A stretch of 64,000 nt of DNA from an uncultured Methylocystaceae bacterium. Lineage in GTDB: Bacteria > Pseudomonadota > Alphaproteobacteria > Rhizobiales > Beijerinckiaceae. Position 1 is the stretch's first letter. Every line of letters begins with the position of its first letter. A model generated the notes under the pieces. That model ran no database searches, was not told where the DNA came from, and saw only the letters and a program-made list of their open reading frames with translations. The position numbers and the translations under genes are program-made. Where the stretch lies: assembly GCA_903870245.1 (NCBI GenBank), contig CAIQCB010000057.1:1-64000 (forward strand), in the 5' to 3' direction. Positions 29,953 through 40,250 of the stretch are shown here, one piece after another.

Positions 29953-30156
29953 AGCGAAAGCCGGTCCGGCGAAAGAAATTGCGACAAAACAAACAACCAG
30001 AGTCCCGGCCTGACTCAATCAGGCCGGAGAAGACGTAAGACTATTTCTTACGAAATTTTCATCTCCCGGAAATTGGTCGGCAATGGGAGCATCTCCATCT
30101 TGCTGTTCAGGCGGCGGGGCGCTCCAGGCCCTGCTGCAACAGATGGAGTGTTCTCA

Positions 30157-31683
30157 ATGCCAGTTTCCTATTTGCCGCCCTCCGCAATGACCTTGCGCCG
30201 CTCGCGCGCCTCACGTCTTGCGTTGATGGCTGCTGTCGCCGCGTTGGCGCTGGGCGTCGCCGGTGGCGCGCCGTTTTCCCAAGCTCATGCCGAAAACGCC
30301 GTGAGTTCGTCGACGGCTGCGGCCCTCAATGCCCCGGCCTCCTTCGCCGATGTCGTCGACAAGGTGAAGCCCGCCGTCGTTGCGATCAAGGTCAAGGGCG
30401 TCGCCGGCGATGACGATCAGGAGCAGACCGCCGGCATACCTGGTCTTCCCGGCATGTCCCCTGACGATCCGATGTTTCGTTTCTTCAAACGCTTTGGCGA
30501 ACAGCAGCAGGGTGGTCATGGACATAACCATATGACCATGTCGCAGGGCTCCGGCTTCATTATCAGCGCCGATGGTTATGTCGTGACCAACAACCACGTC
30601 GTCGATCATGCTTCGGATGTCGAGGTGACCTTGGACAGCGGCAAGACCCTGCCGGCCAAGGTGATTGGCGTCGACAAGCGCACCGACCTGGCCTTGCTCA
30701 AGATCAGCGATGGCGAGAAGCTGCCTTATGTCGACTGGTCGAATGGAAATCCGCGCATCGGAGACTGGGTGATCGCGGTCGGAAATCCCTTTGGTCTGGG
30801 CGGTAGCGTGACCGCCGGCATTGTGTCAGCGCGCGGCCGCGACATCGGCGCTGGTCCCTATGACGATTTTCTGCAGATCGACGCGCCGGTCAATCGGGGC
30901 AACTCTGGCGGTCCGGCTTTTGACGCGCATGGCAATGTGATCGGGGTCAACACGGCGATTTATTCACCCTCCGGCGGCTCAGTCGGCATCGGCTTCGCCA
31001 TTCCTTCCGAGGTTGCCCGGGACGTCGTCGCGTCGCTCAAGGAGAAGGGCGCGGTTGCGCGAGGCTGGATCGGCGTAAAGATTCAGAATGTGACGCCCGA
31101 AATCGCCGATAGCATGGGCCTGAAATCCACAAAGGGCGCCCTGATCTCGCAACCTCAGACAGGCGCTCCGGCGGAGGCCGCCGGCCTGAAGGCGGGCGAT
31201 GTGATCACGGCGGTTAATGGCGAAGCTGTTGATGGTCCGCGCGAACTGGCGCGTCGCATCGCAGCTCTGGGTCCCAAAAAGACGGTCGACCTGACCTATC
31301 TGCGCAATGGCGCCGAGAAAAGCGCCAAGCTGACGTTGGGGGTTTTGCCTGAGGAGAAGGAAGCGCGGGCCGATAATGAGACTGTTGGCGGAGGTTCCTC
31401 TGTCGCCGGCCTTGGCGTCGAGGTGGCGCCGGCGGCGCAGATGCGCGGCGTCGGCGGCGCTGGCCTGGTCGTCACCGATGTCGACCCCGATAGCGCCGCA
31501 GCCCAAAAGGGCGTCCGTCGGGGCGATGTGATCGTTGAGGCCGCCGGCCGACCCATCAACTCGCAAAGCGATCTTTCATCGGCGATTGACGCTGCGCGTC
31601 AGGAGGGCCGCAAATCTGTGCTGTTACGCCTGAAATCGGCGGATGGCATGAAATTCGTGGCTGTCCCGACCAAAGCGGGCTAG
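30157..31683 (+). CDS. Do/DegP family periplasmic serine protease
   Basis: NNHVVDHA, TDLALLKI, APVNRGNSGGPAFD catalytic motifs, two PDZ domains, signal peptide. Confidence 0.95.
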   Translation: MPVSYLPPSAMTLRRSRASRLALMAAVAALALGVAGGAPFSQAHAENAVSSSTAAALNAPASFADVVDKVKPAVVAIKVKGVAGDDDQEQTAGIPGLPGMSPDDPMFRFFKRFGEQQQGGHGHNHMTMSQGSGFIISADGYVVTNNHVVDHASDVEVTLDSGKTLPAKVIGVDKRTDLALLKISDGEKLPYVDWSNGNPRIGDWVIAVGNPFGLGGSVTAGIVSARGRDIGAGPYDDFLQIDAPVNRGNSGGPAFDAHGNVIGVNTAIYSPSGGSVGIGFAIPSEVARDVVASLKEKGAVARGWIGVKIQNVTPEIADSMGLKSTKGALISQPQTGAPAEAAGLKAGDVITAVNGEAVDGPRELARRIAALGPKKTVDLTYLRNGAEKSAKLTLGVLPEEKEARADNETVGGGSSVAGLGVEVAPAAQMRGVGGAGLVVTDVDPDSAAAQKGVRRGDVIVEAAGRPINSQSDLSSAIDAARQEGRKSVLLRLKSADGMKFVAVPTKAG

Positions 31684-31837
31684 TCGACCAGAGAAACTTG
31701 CCGGCGGGCCCAACGCTCCCGCCCACAGCAGGCTCCCGGCAAGCACCGAGACGGAGGAGCCGGCCCCCTCCCTGCCTTCCGTCGCGAGCGCAGGCCGATG
31801 CGAAAGCGTCGGCCTGCGATTTTTCACAACATCGGTT

Positions 31838-32533
31838 ATGATGCGATTCATGCGCATATTGATTATCGAAGACGACCGCGAGGCGAGCGACTATCTCGTC
31901 AAGGCTTTTCGCGAGCAGGGCCATGTTGCAGATCACGCCGACGACGGCCTTTCCGGCTACGCCGCCGCCCGCGAGGGCGATTACGACGTCTTGATCGTTG
32001 ATCGCATGTTGCCAAAAATGGATGGCCTGTCACTGATCTCCAGCCTGCGCGAGCAGAAAGTGGAGACGCCCGTCTTGATCCTTTCGGCGCTTGGCCAGGT
32101 CGATGATCGGGTGAAGGGCCTTCGCGCTGGCGGAGACGATTACCTTCCCAAACCATACGCTTTCTCGGAATTGCTGGCGCGCACAGAGGCGCTTGCGCGC
32201 CGTCGTGTTGGTCCCAGGGGAGAAGAGACGCATTATCGCGTTGGCGATCTGGAGCTGGACCGCCTTTCCCATGAGGTGCGCGTCGGCGGGCAGGAAATTA
32301 TGTTGCAGCCTCGCGAATTTCGTCTGCTCGAATATCTGATGAAAAACGCAGGTCAGGTGGTGACTCGCACCATGCTTCTTGAAAACGTCTGGGACTATCA
32401 TTTCGATCCACAGACCAATGTCATCGACGTGCATATCTCGCGGCTGCGCTCAAAGATCGACAAAGGGCGCGAGACGCCTCTGCTGCACACCATTCGCGGG
32501 GCCGGGTATATGATCCGTGACAGCGCTCGGTAA
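31838..32533 (+). CDS. OmpR/PhoB-family response regulator
   Basis: REC domain (MRILIIEDDREASDYL...VLIVDRMLPKMDG) and winged-helix C-terminus. Confidence 0.94.
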   Translation: MMRFMRILIIEDDREASDYLVKAFREQGHVADHADDGLSGYAAAREGDYDVLIVDRMLPKMDGLSLISSLREQKVETPVLILSALGQVDDRVKGLRAGGDDYLPKPYAFSELLARTEALARRRVGPRGEETHYRVGDLELDRLSHEVRVGGQEIMLQPREFRLLEYLMKNAGQVVTRTMLLENVWDYHFDPQTNVIDVHISRLRSKIDKGRETPLLHTIRGAGYMIRDSAR

Positions 32534-33929
32534 GCTTTTCCGCACGACGGCTTTCAAGCTGTCAGTCGCTTTTCTCGTCCTGTTCTCGGTCGGGGCCGGG
32601 CTTGTGCTTGCGAGCGTTGGCGCACGCGTCAAGGAAGTGCTCGACGAACAGATCGAACAGACGGTCGACGCCGAAATCCGCGCACTCTCAGAGCAATACA
32701 CCCAGGGAGGCATTCGTCAACTTACCGATGCGGTAGAGCGACGGGTGCGCGCGCCAGGCGGCTCGCTCTATCTGCTCACGACGCAATCGGGCGATGTGAT
32801 TGTAGGCAACATCGATCCGCCGCGATTTGTTCCGATCGAGAAGGATGAATTGGTTGAGACCATCTATCAGCGGCGCGGGGAGCCGGAGATCGCCCCGCAT
32901 CCGGCGCTGCTGCGGCTGTTCCTGATTCCTGGCGGCTTCCGACTGTTGATCGGTCACGACATTGAGGATCATCGGGTCTTACGCGATATTCTACGCAACG
33001 CTCTGGGCGTTTCACTGTTCTGGCTGGTGCTGGTGGGAGTTTTTGGTGGTTTGTTCGTCTCTTACAGGATGATCGAGCGTGTCGATATCATGTCGGCGTC
33101 GGCCAGGCGTATCATGGCGGGAGATATGAACGAGCGCCTTGCCGTTTCTGGTTCAGGCGATGAACTGGATCGTTTGGCGGAGAATTTCAACGCCATGCTG
33201 GCGCGCATCGCGGAACTCATGGCCGGCCTGCGTGAAGTTTCCGATAATATCGCCCATGATCTGAAGACGCCGCTGACCCGGATGCGAAATCGCGCCGAGT
33301 CCGCGCTGCGATCCGGCGACCAACCGGAGAAACAGAAAGACGCATTGGTCGCTATCATTGACGAGGCCGACGACCTTATCGCCGTATTCAATGCGCTGCT
33401 AATGATCGCGCGCGCCGAAGCAGGCTATTCGACCGACAATCTCGCCTTATGCGACGCCGCAGCGGTTGTTAGCGATATGGCCGAGATGTACGAACCTGTA
33501 GCTGAAGAGCAAGGCATAACCCTTGCGCTTGAGTCCGAATCCGGTCTGATGGTGACCGGCAATCGTGAACTGCTCGGACAGGCCGTCGTGAATCTCATCG
33601 ACAACGCCCTGAAATACGGACGCAGCGAGAAAGATCCGCGTATCGTCGTCAGCGCCCTGCGCGCCGGTGAATGGATCGAAATCGCCGTCGCTGATCATGG
33701 TCTCGGCGTATCTGCTGCGGATCGTCAACGACTCACTGGCCGGTTTGTGCGTTTGGAGAATTCCCGCTCGCAGCCGGGCTCCGGGCTGGGACTTTCGATG
33801 GCCGCCGCCATCGCACGACTTCACCAGGGAACTCTAAGGATCGAAGACAATAGTCCCGGTCTTCGGGTCACCTTGTCGCTTCCGGCCACACGCAAAAACA
33901 GTCAAAGCATCAAGCCGAACGAGGAGTAA
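32517..33929 (+). CDS. Sensor histidine kinase
   Basis: HAMP, H-box VSDNIAHDLKTPLTRMRNRAE, NLIDNALKYG; 17-bp overlap with preceding regulator. Confidence 0.93.
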   Translation: MTALGKLFRTTAFKLSVAFLVLFSVGAGLVLASVGARVKEVLDEQIEQTVDAEIRALSEQYTQGGIRQLTDAVERRVRAPGGSLYLLTTQSGDVIVGNIDPPRFVPIEKDELVETIYQRRGEPEIAPHPALLRLFLIPGGFRLLIGHDIEDHRVLRDILRNALGVSLFWLVLVGVFGGLFVSYRMIERVDIMSASARRIMAGDMNERLAVSGSGDELDRLAENFNAMLARIAELMAGLREVSDNIAHDLKTPLTRMRNRAESALRSGDQPEKQKDALVAIIDEADDLIAVFNALLMIARAEAGYSTDNLALCDAAAVVSDMAEMYEPVAEEQGITLALESESGLMVTGNRELLGQAVVNLIDNALKYGRSEKDPRIVVSALRAGEWIEIAVADHGLGVSAADRQRLTGRFVRLENSRSQPGSGLGLSMAAAIARLHQGTLRIEDNSPGLRVTLSLPATRKNSQSIKPNEE

Positions 33930-33943
33930 ATTCTCTGGGCGGG

Positions 33944-34735
33944 TCAGGTCTCGGACTGTAGAATCACGACCCGATCGCGTCCGGTGTTTTTGGCAAGATA
34001 GAGCGCCTTGTCGGCGCATAGCAATGTAATGTCCAGATCGGCCCCCGCCGAATGTGGCGCCAGTCCAATACTCGCCGTAGCGGAGATCATCGCGTTGCGC
34101 GCGTTTATTGTCGCATTCCTTATGTTCAACAGGATTTGATCCGCCAGCCCGATCACATACGATTTTTCTTTATGAATGACGAGGAGCGCAAACTCCTCGC
34201 CGCCGATGCGCCCGACCAATCCACGAGTGTCTCGCATGGATTGCGTGAGAATATCAGCGACCAGTATCAACACAGCGTCGCCAGCACTGTGACCGTAGGT
34301 GTCGTTGATGTTCTTGAAATTATCGATATCTACGAGAATAACAGACGCTGTCGCCTCAGCTTCTTTTGATTGTGCGATCAATTCGGGAGCGTGTTCAAAA
34401 AATGCGCGACGATTGGCGATGCCGGTCAAATCGTCTGCGTAGGCGATTCGCTCTATTTCCTGACCAATGCGCGTAATCTCATAAATCAAATTTGCAAGCC
34501 AGTAAGCTATCGGCGTTGCAACGATTAGAGGAACTACCGTTGTAAACAGATAGATATCAGGTATGTATTTTCCTGTTAATCTCATTATGAGAGTGGTGAC
34601 GATTGTTGACGAAATAAGCGCATAGGCATCTATCTGCACGGTGAACCAGAATACCTGGCTGCGTGAGTTGATTTTTTTTGGAATGAAACGCATATCCAGT
34701 TTTTCCCTGTCACGAACAGAGGGCTTGGTCCGCAC
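33944..34735 (-). CDS. GGDEF-domain (diguanylate cyclase-type) membrane protein
   Basis: DDLTGIANRRAFFE, GRIGGEEFALLV; two N-terminal TM segments. Confidence 0.92.
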   Translation of the reverse strand: MRTKPSVRDREKLDMRFIPKKINSRSQVFWFTVQIDAYALISSTIVTTLIMRLTGKYIPDIYLFTTVVPLIVATPIAYWLANLIYEITRIGQEIERIAYADDLTGIANRRAFFEHAPELIAQSKEAEATASVILVDIDNFKNINDTYGHSAGDAVLILVADILTQSMRDTRGLVGRIGGEEFALLVIHKEKSYVIGLADQILLNIRNATINARNAMISATASIGLAPHSAGADLDITLLCADKALYLAKNTGRDRVVILQSET

Positions 34736-34909
34736 GGGGTTAAATTACGGGGTTGAATTGAAAATAACGGGGAATTGTGGATTATTATTTATAGCTTTAA
34801 TGATTTATGATCACTTTGAAATACACCTTAAGTTGAGTTTTTATCTCATATCTGCACTGCGGTTGCATATCAAAAATTGAACGGCGCTCCCTCAATAATT
34901 TCATCTTTT

Positions 34910-37243
34910 CTAGGCCGCCGTTTGTTGTTGGGGCATTGATGGCTCTTTGGTCTCGGAAGGTAAGTCATGAGCTTTGCAGCCAGGCAGACGTATCATGACC
35001 ATTGTTCCGGCGCCGGACCGCGATCGAATGCGTAATACTCCGCCGTGGAGATCGACCAGCGCGCGAGCGATTGCGAGCCCGAGACCGGAGCCTTTCATGC
35101 CGTTTTCCATAACGGCTGCGCTTTGCTCAAAAGGCCGGCCCAGTCGCATCAAGGCTTGTTGATCAATGCCGCATCCGTTATCTGCGATATAGATCGTGAT
35201 CGTCTCGCCGTAACGACGGGCGCGTATATGAAGCAAACCGTTATTTTCCGTAAATTTTACGCTATTGGAAATAAACACCCCGAGCGTCTTGACGATAGCG
35301 GAAAGATCACCGAAACAGCTCAGGTTTTCGAGGCAGTCTATATCAAGACGCAGCTGTCTCTCTTCGATGCGGGCGCGCCATTGCGCTACGGCTCGGCGTA
35401 CGGCGTCAGAGATGCGCACTTCGCGCTCGGCAAGGCGCATCTGACCGGCTTCCAGCCTCGACATATCGAGAATATCGCCCAACACATCGTTGAGATAAGT
35501 TCCGCCTCTATGAATATTGCGACAATATTCAAGGTATTTTGGCGAACCTAACGCACCGAAAGGCTGGGCTTCCATCATTTCGGCAAAACCTATGATGGCG
35601 TTCAGCGGAGTACGTAACTCATGACTCATATTGGCGAGAAATTCCGATTTGGCCAGATAGGCGGCTTCGGCGACGGCCTTCTGATGGTGATACTCCTCGG
35701 CGAGAGTCGCTAGCTGCTGGGCCTGTATTTCGAGCATCCTGCGTGAATGTGTCAGATCGGCAACGCTGGCTGTTAGCTGGCGTTCGGACTCGCGTAATTG
35801 CTCCTCCTTGCGTTTCAATGTGGTTATGTCTGCGCCAACGCTCACATGGCCGCCGTCCTTTGTTCGCCGCTCGTTGATTTGCAGCCACCGGCCATCGGCA
35901 AGTCGCGCTTCGTAGGTGCGCGCTTCTGTGGATCTTAATGTGGCAGAGGATGTTTCAGTTTGAGTCAAGGGCGCGCGCGCCTTATGCATCACCTGTGCGT
36001 AACTGGCCCCTTTGACAGTATCTTCTGGTGGCAGAGCGTAAAGATCCACGAATTTGGAGTTGCAGGCGACAAGCCGGTTTTCCGAGTCCCATAAAACGAA
36101 GGCTTCTGAAATAGATTCGATTGCGTCGCGCAGACGCGCGCTGGCCAGGGCTTTGTGCTCTGCAAGGGATCTTTGCTCCGAAATATCGACGGCGATGCCG
36201 ACAAGATGCGGCCCTTTATCGTTCCCGGATGTTATGTCCTCAATCAAACGTGCGCGCGCACGTAGCCATATCCAGTCTCCCTTGACGTGACGGGCTCGGA
36301 ATTCGTGATCGATTGTCGGCGTTTTCGAGGCCATCGCCAGGTTGGCGAGAACCGAAAGATCCCCATCCTCGGGATGGATCATTGCATTGAGCTGTTCAAA
36401 TGAGATCGAATGCCTTTCGGCCGGAAGGCCGAGTAATTCATACATCGACGCAGACCAGTAGATCTGCCCCCGTTTCAGATCCCAGTCCCATAATCCGCAA
36501 CGTCCACTGGATAAAGCGGTGTGGAGGCGTTCACGGATCGTCGCATTGACTATTTCAGCCGCCTGACGTTCCTGCGATTGTCGAAAATAACCATACACGA
36601 TCACCAGCAACATCGCTGTCGTCACAGCGAAAAGCAATGCGTAACGCGCTGCGATCGCCCGCCAGTTATCCAGAACGCTGTCGATCGGGTGGATCATTGC
36701 CACCTGCCCGAAGGGTGGCGGTAACTTACGCAACGTGGCGAGCGCGAGCGCGCCATTCGCAAGGGTGACGCGCACAACTTCGCCATTTGCCGTGAGAGCG
36801 GCGATATTATTTTTGGCGCCAAGGATATCGGCAAGGGTCCCGCCCGGTCCTGGCATGGGTGGAAAAGCGGCCGCGACCTTTCCGTCGGCGTCAATCGCCA
36901 GGGCTCGTCGGCCGTGGGTCAGCAGACGTTTTGGCACGACGCGGTCGAAACTGTCACCCAGCGAGCGGGACGCCTCGGGTCTCAGTTCATCCTGTAGATC
37001 GCGGGAAACAATCCTCGCGAACATGTCCAGATCCGCGGTCGCCTCGTCAACAAGGCGATCTTGCAGGGATGTTGTGAGCGAGAGGACGAAAGCGGCCAGA
37101 CAGATCAGGCAGATTGAACTAACTATAATCGCCAGACGCCGAAGCCATGAGTTGGCGCCCGGCGGACCGCCGTCGTTAAAACGATAGCCGCTCCATACCT
37201 TATCGACGTGATTCAACTCCCTGGCTGCCGTGACGCGCGCCAT
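34910..37243 (-). CDS. PAS domain-containing sensor histidine kinase
   Basis: TM segments, PAS domains, H-box EFLANMSHELRTPLNAIIGFAEMM, GSGLGLAIARALVDLHGG. Confidence 0.92.
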   Translation of the reverse strand: MARVTAARELNHVDKVWSGYRFNDGGPPGANSWLRRLAIIVSSICLICLAAFVLSLTTSLQDRLVDEATADLDMFARIVSRDLQDELRPEASRSLGDSFDRVVPKRLLTHGRRALAIDADGKVAAAFPPMPGPGGTLADILGAKNNIAALTANGEVVRVTLANGALALATLRKLPPPFGQVAMIHPIDSVLDNWRAIAARYALLFAVTTAMLLVIVYGYFRQSQERQAAEIVNATIRERLHTALSSGRCGLWDWDLKRGQIYWSASMYELLGLPAERHSISFEQLNAMIHPEDGDLSVLANLAMASKTPTIDHEFRARHVKGDWIWLRARARLIEDITSGNDKGPHLVGIAVDISEQRSLAEHKALASARLRDAIESISEAFVLWDSENRLVACNSKFVDLYALPPEDTVKGASYAQVMHKARAPLTQTETSSATLRSTEARTYEARLADGRWLQINERRTKDGGHVSVGADITTLKRKEEQLRESERQLTASVADLTHSRRMLEIQAQQLATLAEEYHHQKAVAEAAYLAKSEFLANMSHELRTPLNAIIGFAEMMEAQPFGALGSPKYLEYCRNIHRGGTYLNDVLGDILDMSRLEAGQMRLAEREVRISDAVRRAVAQWRARIEERQLRLDIDCLENLSCFGDLSAIVKTLGVFISNSVKFTENNGLLHIRARRYGETITIYIADNGCGIDQQALMRLGRPFEQSAAVMENGMKGSGLGLAIARALVDLHGGVLRIRSRSGAGTMVMIRLPGCKAHDLPSETKEPSMPQQQTAA

Positions 37244-37374
37244 CCAGCCCTCTCCGAATGGTCGGTGGTCTCACGGGCAGGCGGAAGCCCCCCGAATCAC
37301 CTCCATTCGAATCTCTCTCGCCTCGTTTGTCCAGACCTTAAACAAAAGTTAATGGCGGGGGCTTCCGGGAATGA

Positions 37375-40026
37375 TCAGGCCAGCGCCCGTGTGGCGATAT
37401 CCCTGACATCCGTTGAGAGCGCTGGCTGCTCGAGTATCTGCTTCAGGTGCGACTCGATCAGCGCCCGACGCCTCGGCTCCAGCGTTCTCCAGGACCGCAG
37501 GGACGAGAGCAGGCGGGCCGCGACTTGCGGATTTCGTGGATCAAGCTCCAGAACAACCCGAGTCAGCAGATCGTAACCTGAGCCATCAAGCGCATGGAAG
37601 CGGGTGAGATTGCCGTTCATGAACGAACCCAACAGCGCCCTCACGCGATTGGGGTTGGACAGCGAGAATTCCGGATGCGTCATCAGGGTCGCCACACGAT
37701 GGGTCGTCGATTCTTCCGGGATCATCGCCTGGAGCGCAAACCATTTGTCCAGGACCAGTCCATCGCCGGAGAACTGCTGATAAAATTGATCGAGCGCCTT
37801 TTCACGCGCCGCGCCGCCGATGAGAGACAGGACTGAGAGGGCAGAGAGACGGTCTGTCATGTTGGTCGCATCGGCGAATTGCCGTTCGGCGTGCGCCGCA
37901 CCTGTGGCTGCGTCGCCCGCTGATATATAATCCAGCGCGATAGCGCGCAGGGCGCGCCGTCCAGCTCCTGCTGCGTCTGGCCTGAATGGCCCGGCATCAC
38001 TCATCGACTTGTAAATTCCAGCGAATTCAGCCGAAAGGGCCATGCCGATTTCTGAGCGCAATCCCATACGCGCGGCAAAGAGAATATCTGGATCGACATT
38101 CTCCCGCGCCTCGCGGGCCAGATCGATTTCGGATGGCAAGGACAGAGCCTGCGCCGCATATGCCGGATCATCCTCGGCTTTGGCCAGCAATATTTTCAGA
38201 GCATCGACATATCCAAGCGCCCCAGGTGAAGTCGTATCCGACCGCAAAGCGTCGACGCGCGCAAAGATGGCCCGTAGCGCCAGCGTTTGCGCCGCTTGCC
38301 AGCGGTTGAAGGGGTCGTCGTCACACGCTAACAGTCGTTCAAGATCTGCGCTGTCGGGGGCGGGCTCCAGCCGCACTGGAGCAGAGAATCCCCGCAGCAG
38401 TGACGGCGCAGGCCGCGATGGGACATTGCTAAAGACGATCGCACGCACCGACTCCGTCAGTTCGAAGACGCCGCGTCGCAACTCCTCGGCGGACGCATCG
38501 GCGCTAACCAGAGGGATTCTTTCGCCATTGTCCGCAAACAGCGCCAGCGCGACAGGGATCACGACCGGTTTTTTTTCATTTTGACCGGGCGTCGGCGGCG
38601 TTTGCTGCCGCAGCGTCAGAGCGAAAGTTCGCGCTGAAGGATCATATACTCCCTCGGTCGAGACGATCGGCGTGCCGGCCTGACTGTACCATAATGCGAA
38701 GTGAGCGAGATCGCGTCCAGACGCTTCAGCGAAGCATGAGAGAAAATCCTCCACCGTCGCGGCGACACCGTCAAAACGTTCGAAGAACAAATCCATACCA
38801 CGACGGAAAGCGTCATCTCCAATGAGCGTGCGTAGCACGCGTACGAGTTCAGCGCCTTTTTCGTAAACTGTTGCAGTGTAAAAATTATTGATCTCATGAT
38901 AGACCTCCGGGCGAACCGGATGCGCCAGAGGCCCCGAGTCCTCCGGGAACTGGGCCAGTCTCAGACCGCGCACATCGCTGATCCGTTCGACAGAGCGCGA
39001 GCGTTGATCCGCAGAAAATTCCTGATCGCGAAAAACGGTTAGGCCTTCCTTGAGGCAGAGTTGGAACCAGTCGCGGCAGGTGATGCGATTGCCTGTCCAG
39101 TTATGAAAATATTCATGGGCAATGACCGCCTCGATGCCTGCATAGTCGTGGTCAGTTGCTGTATCCGGCGACGCCAGCACATATTTATCATTGAAGATGT
39201 TGAGGCCCTTGTTTTCCATCGCCCCCATATTAAAGTCAGACACGGCGACGATGTTAAAAACGTCGAGATCGTATTCACGTCCGAATTTTTGCTCGTCCCA
39301 GCGCATCGAACGTTTTAACGCATCCATTGCGTAGGCGGCGCGGCTTTCCTTGCCATGTTCGACGAAGATCGCCAGATCAATACGTCTTCCAGACATGGTG
39401 ACAAAATCGTCGCGCAGTACGCCCAGATCGCCGCCTACGAGCGCGAACAAATAGGACGGCTTGGGGAAGGGGTCGCGCCAAACAGCATAATGACGTTTGG
39501 ACCCGGGAATGTCGCCCGCCTCGACAGGATTGCCGTTGGATAGCAGAACTGGCGCTTCCGCCCGATCAGCTTCTATGCGAGTGGTGTAGATGCTCAAGAC
39601 ATCGGGCCGATCCAGAAAATAGGCAATGCGACGAAAGCCTTCCGCCTCACATTGCGTACAATAGGCGGAGCCCGATCGATAGAGCCCCGAGAGCTGCGTA
39701 TTGGCGGAGGGGTTCACCTCGGTTTCCATTTCAAGAACGAAAGGCGTATCAGGCGTCGCGGTCAGCTCGAACCGCTCCGGGGTTGCCTTGTATTCCTGGG
39801 GATCGAGCACACGACCGTCGAGCTTGGCCCCGAGCAGGGTCAATCCATCGCCGTCAAGCGCCAGCGGCGCGGTCGGGTCGCCTTTCGGGTGACGACGAAG
39901 CGCCAATCTGGCGAACACCTTCGTTGCGGTTTGATGCAGCCGAAAATCGAGATCGACCGAATCAATCAGGAAATCCGCCGGTCGGTAATCTGTCAGGCGA
40001 ACGGGAATATTGGCGGCATGACGCAT
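37375..40026 (-). CDS. pepN: Aminopeptidase N
   Basis: GAMENKGLN and VIAHEYFHNWTGNRITCRDWFQLCLKEGLTVFRDQEFS (HEXXH-18-E). Confidence 0.96.
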   Translation of the reverse strand: MRHAANIPVRLTDYRPADFLIDSVDLDFRLHQTATKVFARLALRRHPKGDPTAPLALDGDGLTLLGAKLDGRVLDPQEYKATPERFELTATPDTPFVLEMETEVNPSANTQLSGLYRSGSAYCTQCEAEGFRRIAYFLDRPDVLSIYTTRIEADRAEAPVLLSNGNPVEAGDIPGSKRHYAVWRDPFPKPSYLFALVGGDLGVLRDDFVTMSGRRIDLAIFVEHGKESRAAYAMDALKRSMRWDEQKFGREYDLDVFNIVAVSDFNMGAMENKGLNIFNDKYVLASPDTATDHDYAGIEAVIAHEYFHNWTGNRITCRDWFQLCLKEGLTVFRDQEFSADQRSRSVERISDVRGLRLAQFPEDSGPLAHPVRPEVYHEINNFYTATVYEKGAELVRVLRTLIGDDAFRRGMDLFFERFDGVAATVEDFLSCFAEASGRDLAHFALWYSQAGTPIVSTEGVYDPSARTFALTLRQQTPPTPGQNEKKPVVIPVALALFADNGERIPLVSADASAEELRRGVFELTESVRAIVFSNVPSRPAPSLLRGFSAPVRLEPAPDSADLERLLACDDDPFNRWQAAQTLALRAIFARVDALRSDTTSPGALGYVDALKILLAKAEDDPAYAAQALSLPSEIDLAREARENVDPDILFAARMGLRSEIGMALSAEFAGIYKSMSDAGPFRPDAAGAGRRALRAIALDYISAGDAATGAAHAERQFADATNMTDRLSALSVLSLIGGAAREKALDQFYQQFSGDGLVLDKWFALQAMIPEESTTHRVATLMTHPEFSLSNPNRVRALLGSFMNGNLTRFHALDGSGYDLLTRVVLELDPRNPQVAARLLSSLRSWRTLEPRRRALIESHLKQILEQPALSTDVRDIATRALA

Positions 40027-40250
40027 TATAGGCTCCAAAAGGCGAGCAGATACGTTAGGAACTGTTATATATGGCGTGCAGGAGCCGTGGCGATGGCTTG
40101 GCGGCATAGCCAACGACGGCGTTACTAACCGCAAGGGGAGTTTAAGTCCCCAGTGGGCCGGGAATCTTAAGACCAACTTGCCTGCCTGCGTCGCCGGCCG
40201 GCCGGGCGGCCGACGACGGTTCGGGTGCGATGTAGAGGATAAGACAGTTC

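Noticed and set aside
30005-30050. Two hairpins upstream of the DegP-like gene (ccggcctga-ctcaa-tcaggccgg and cgtaag-actattt-cttacg)
   Set aside because: Most simply a terminator for the preceding gene plus a promoter-region repeat; no T tract or RNA family match could be established by eye.
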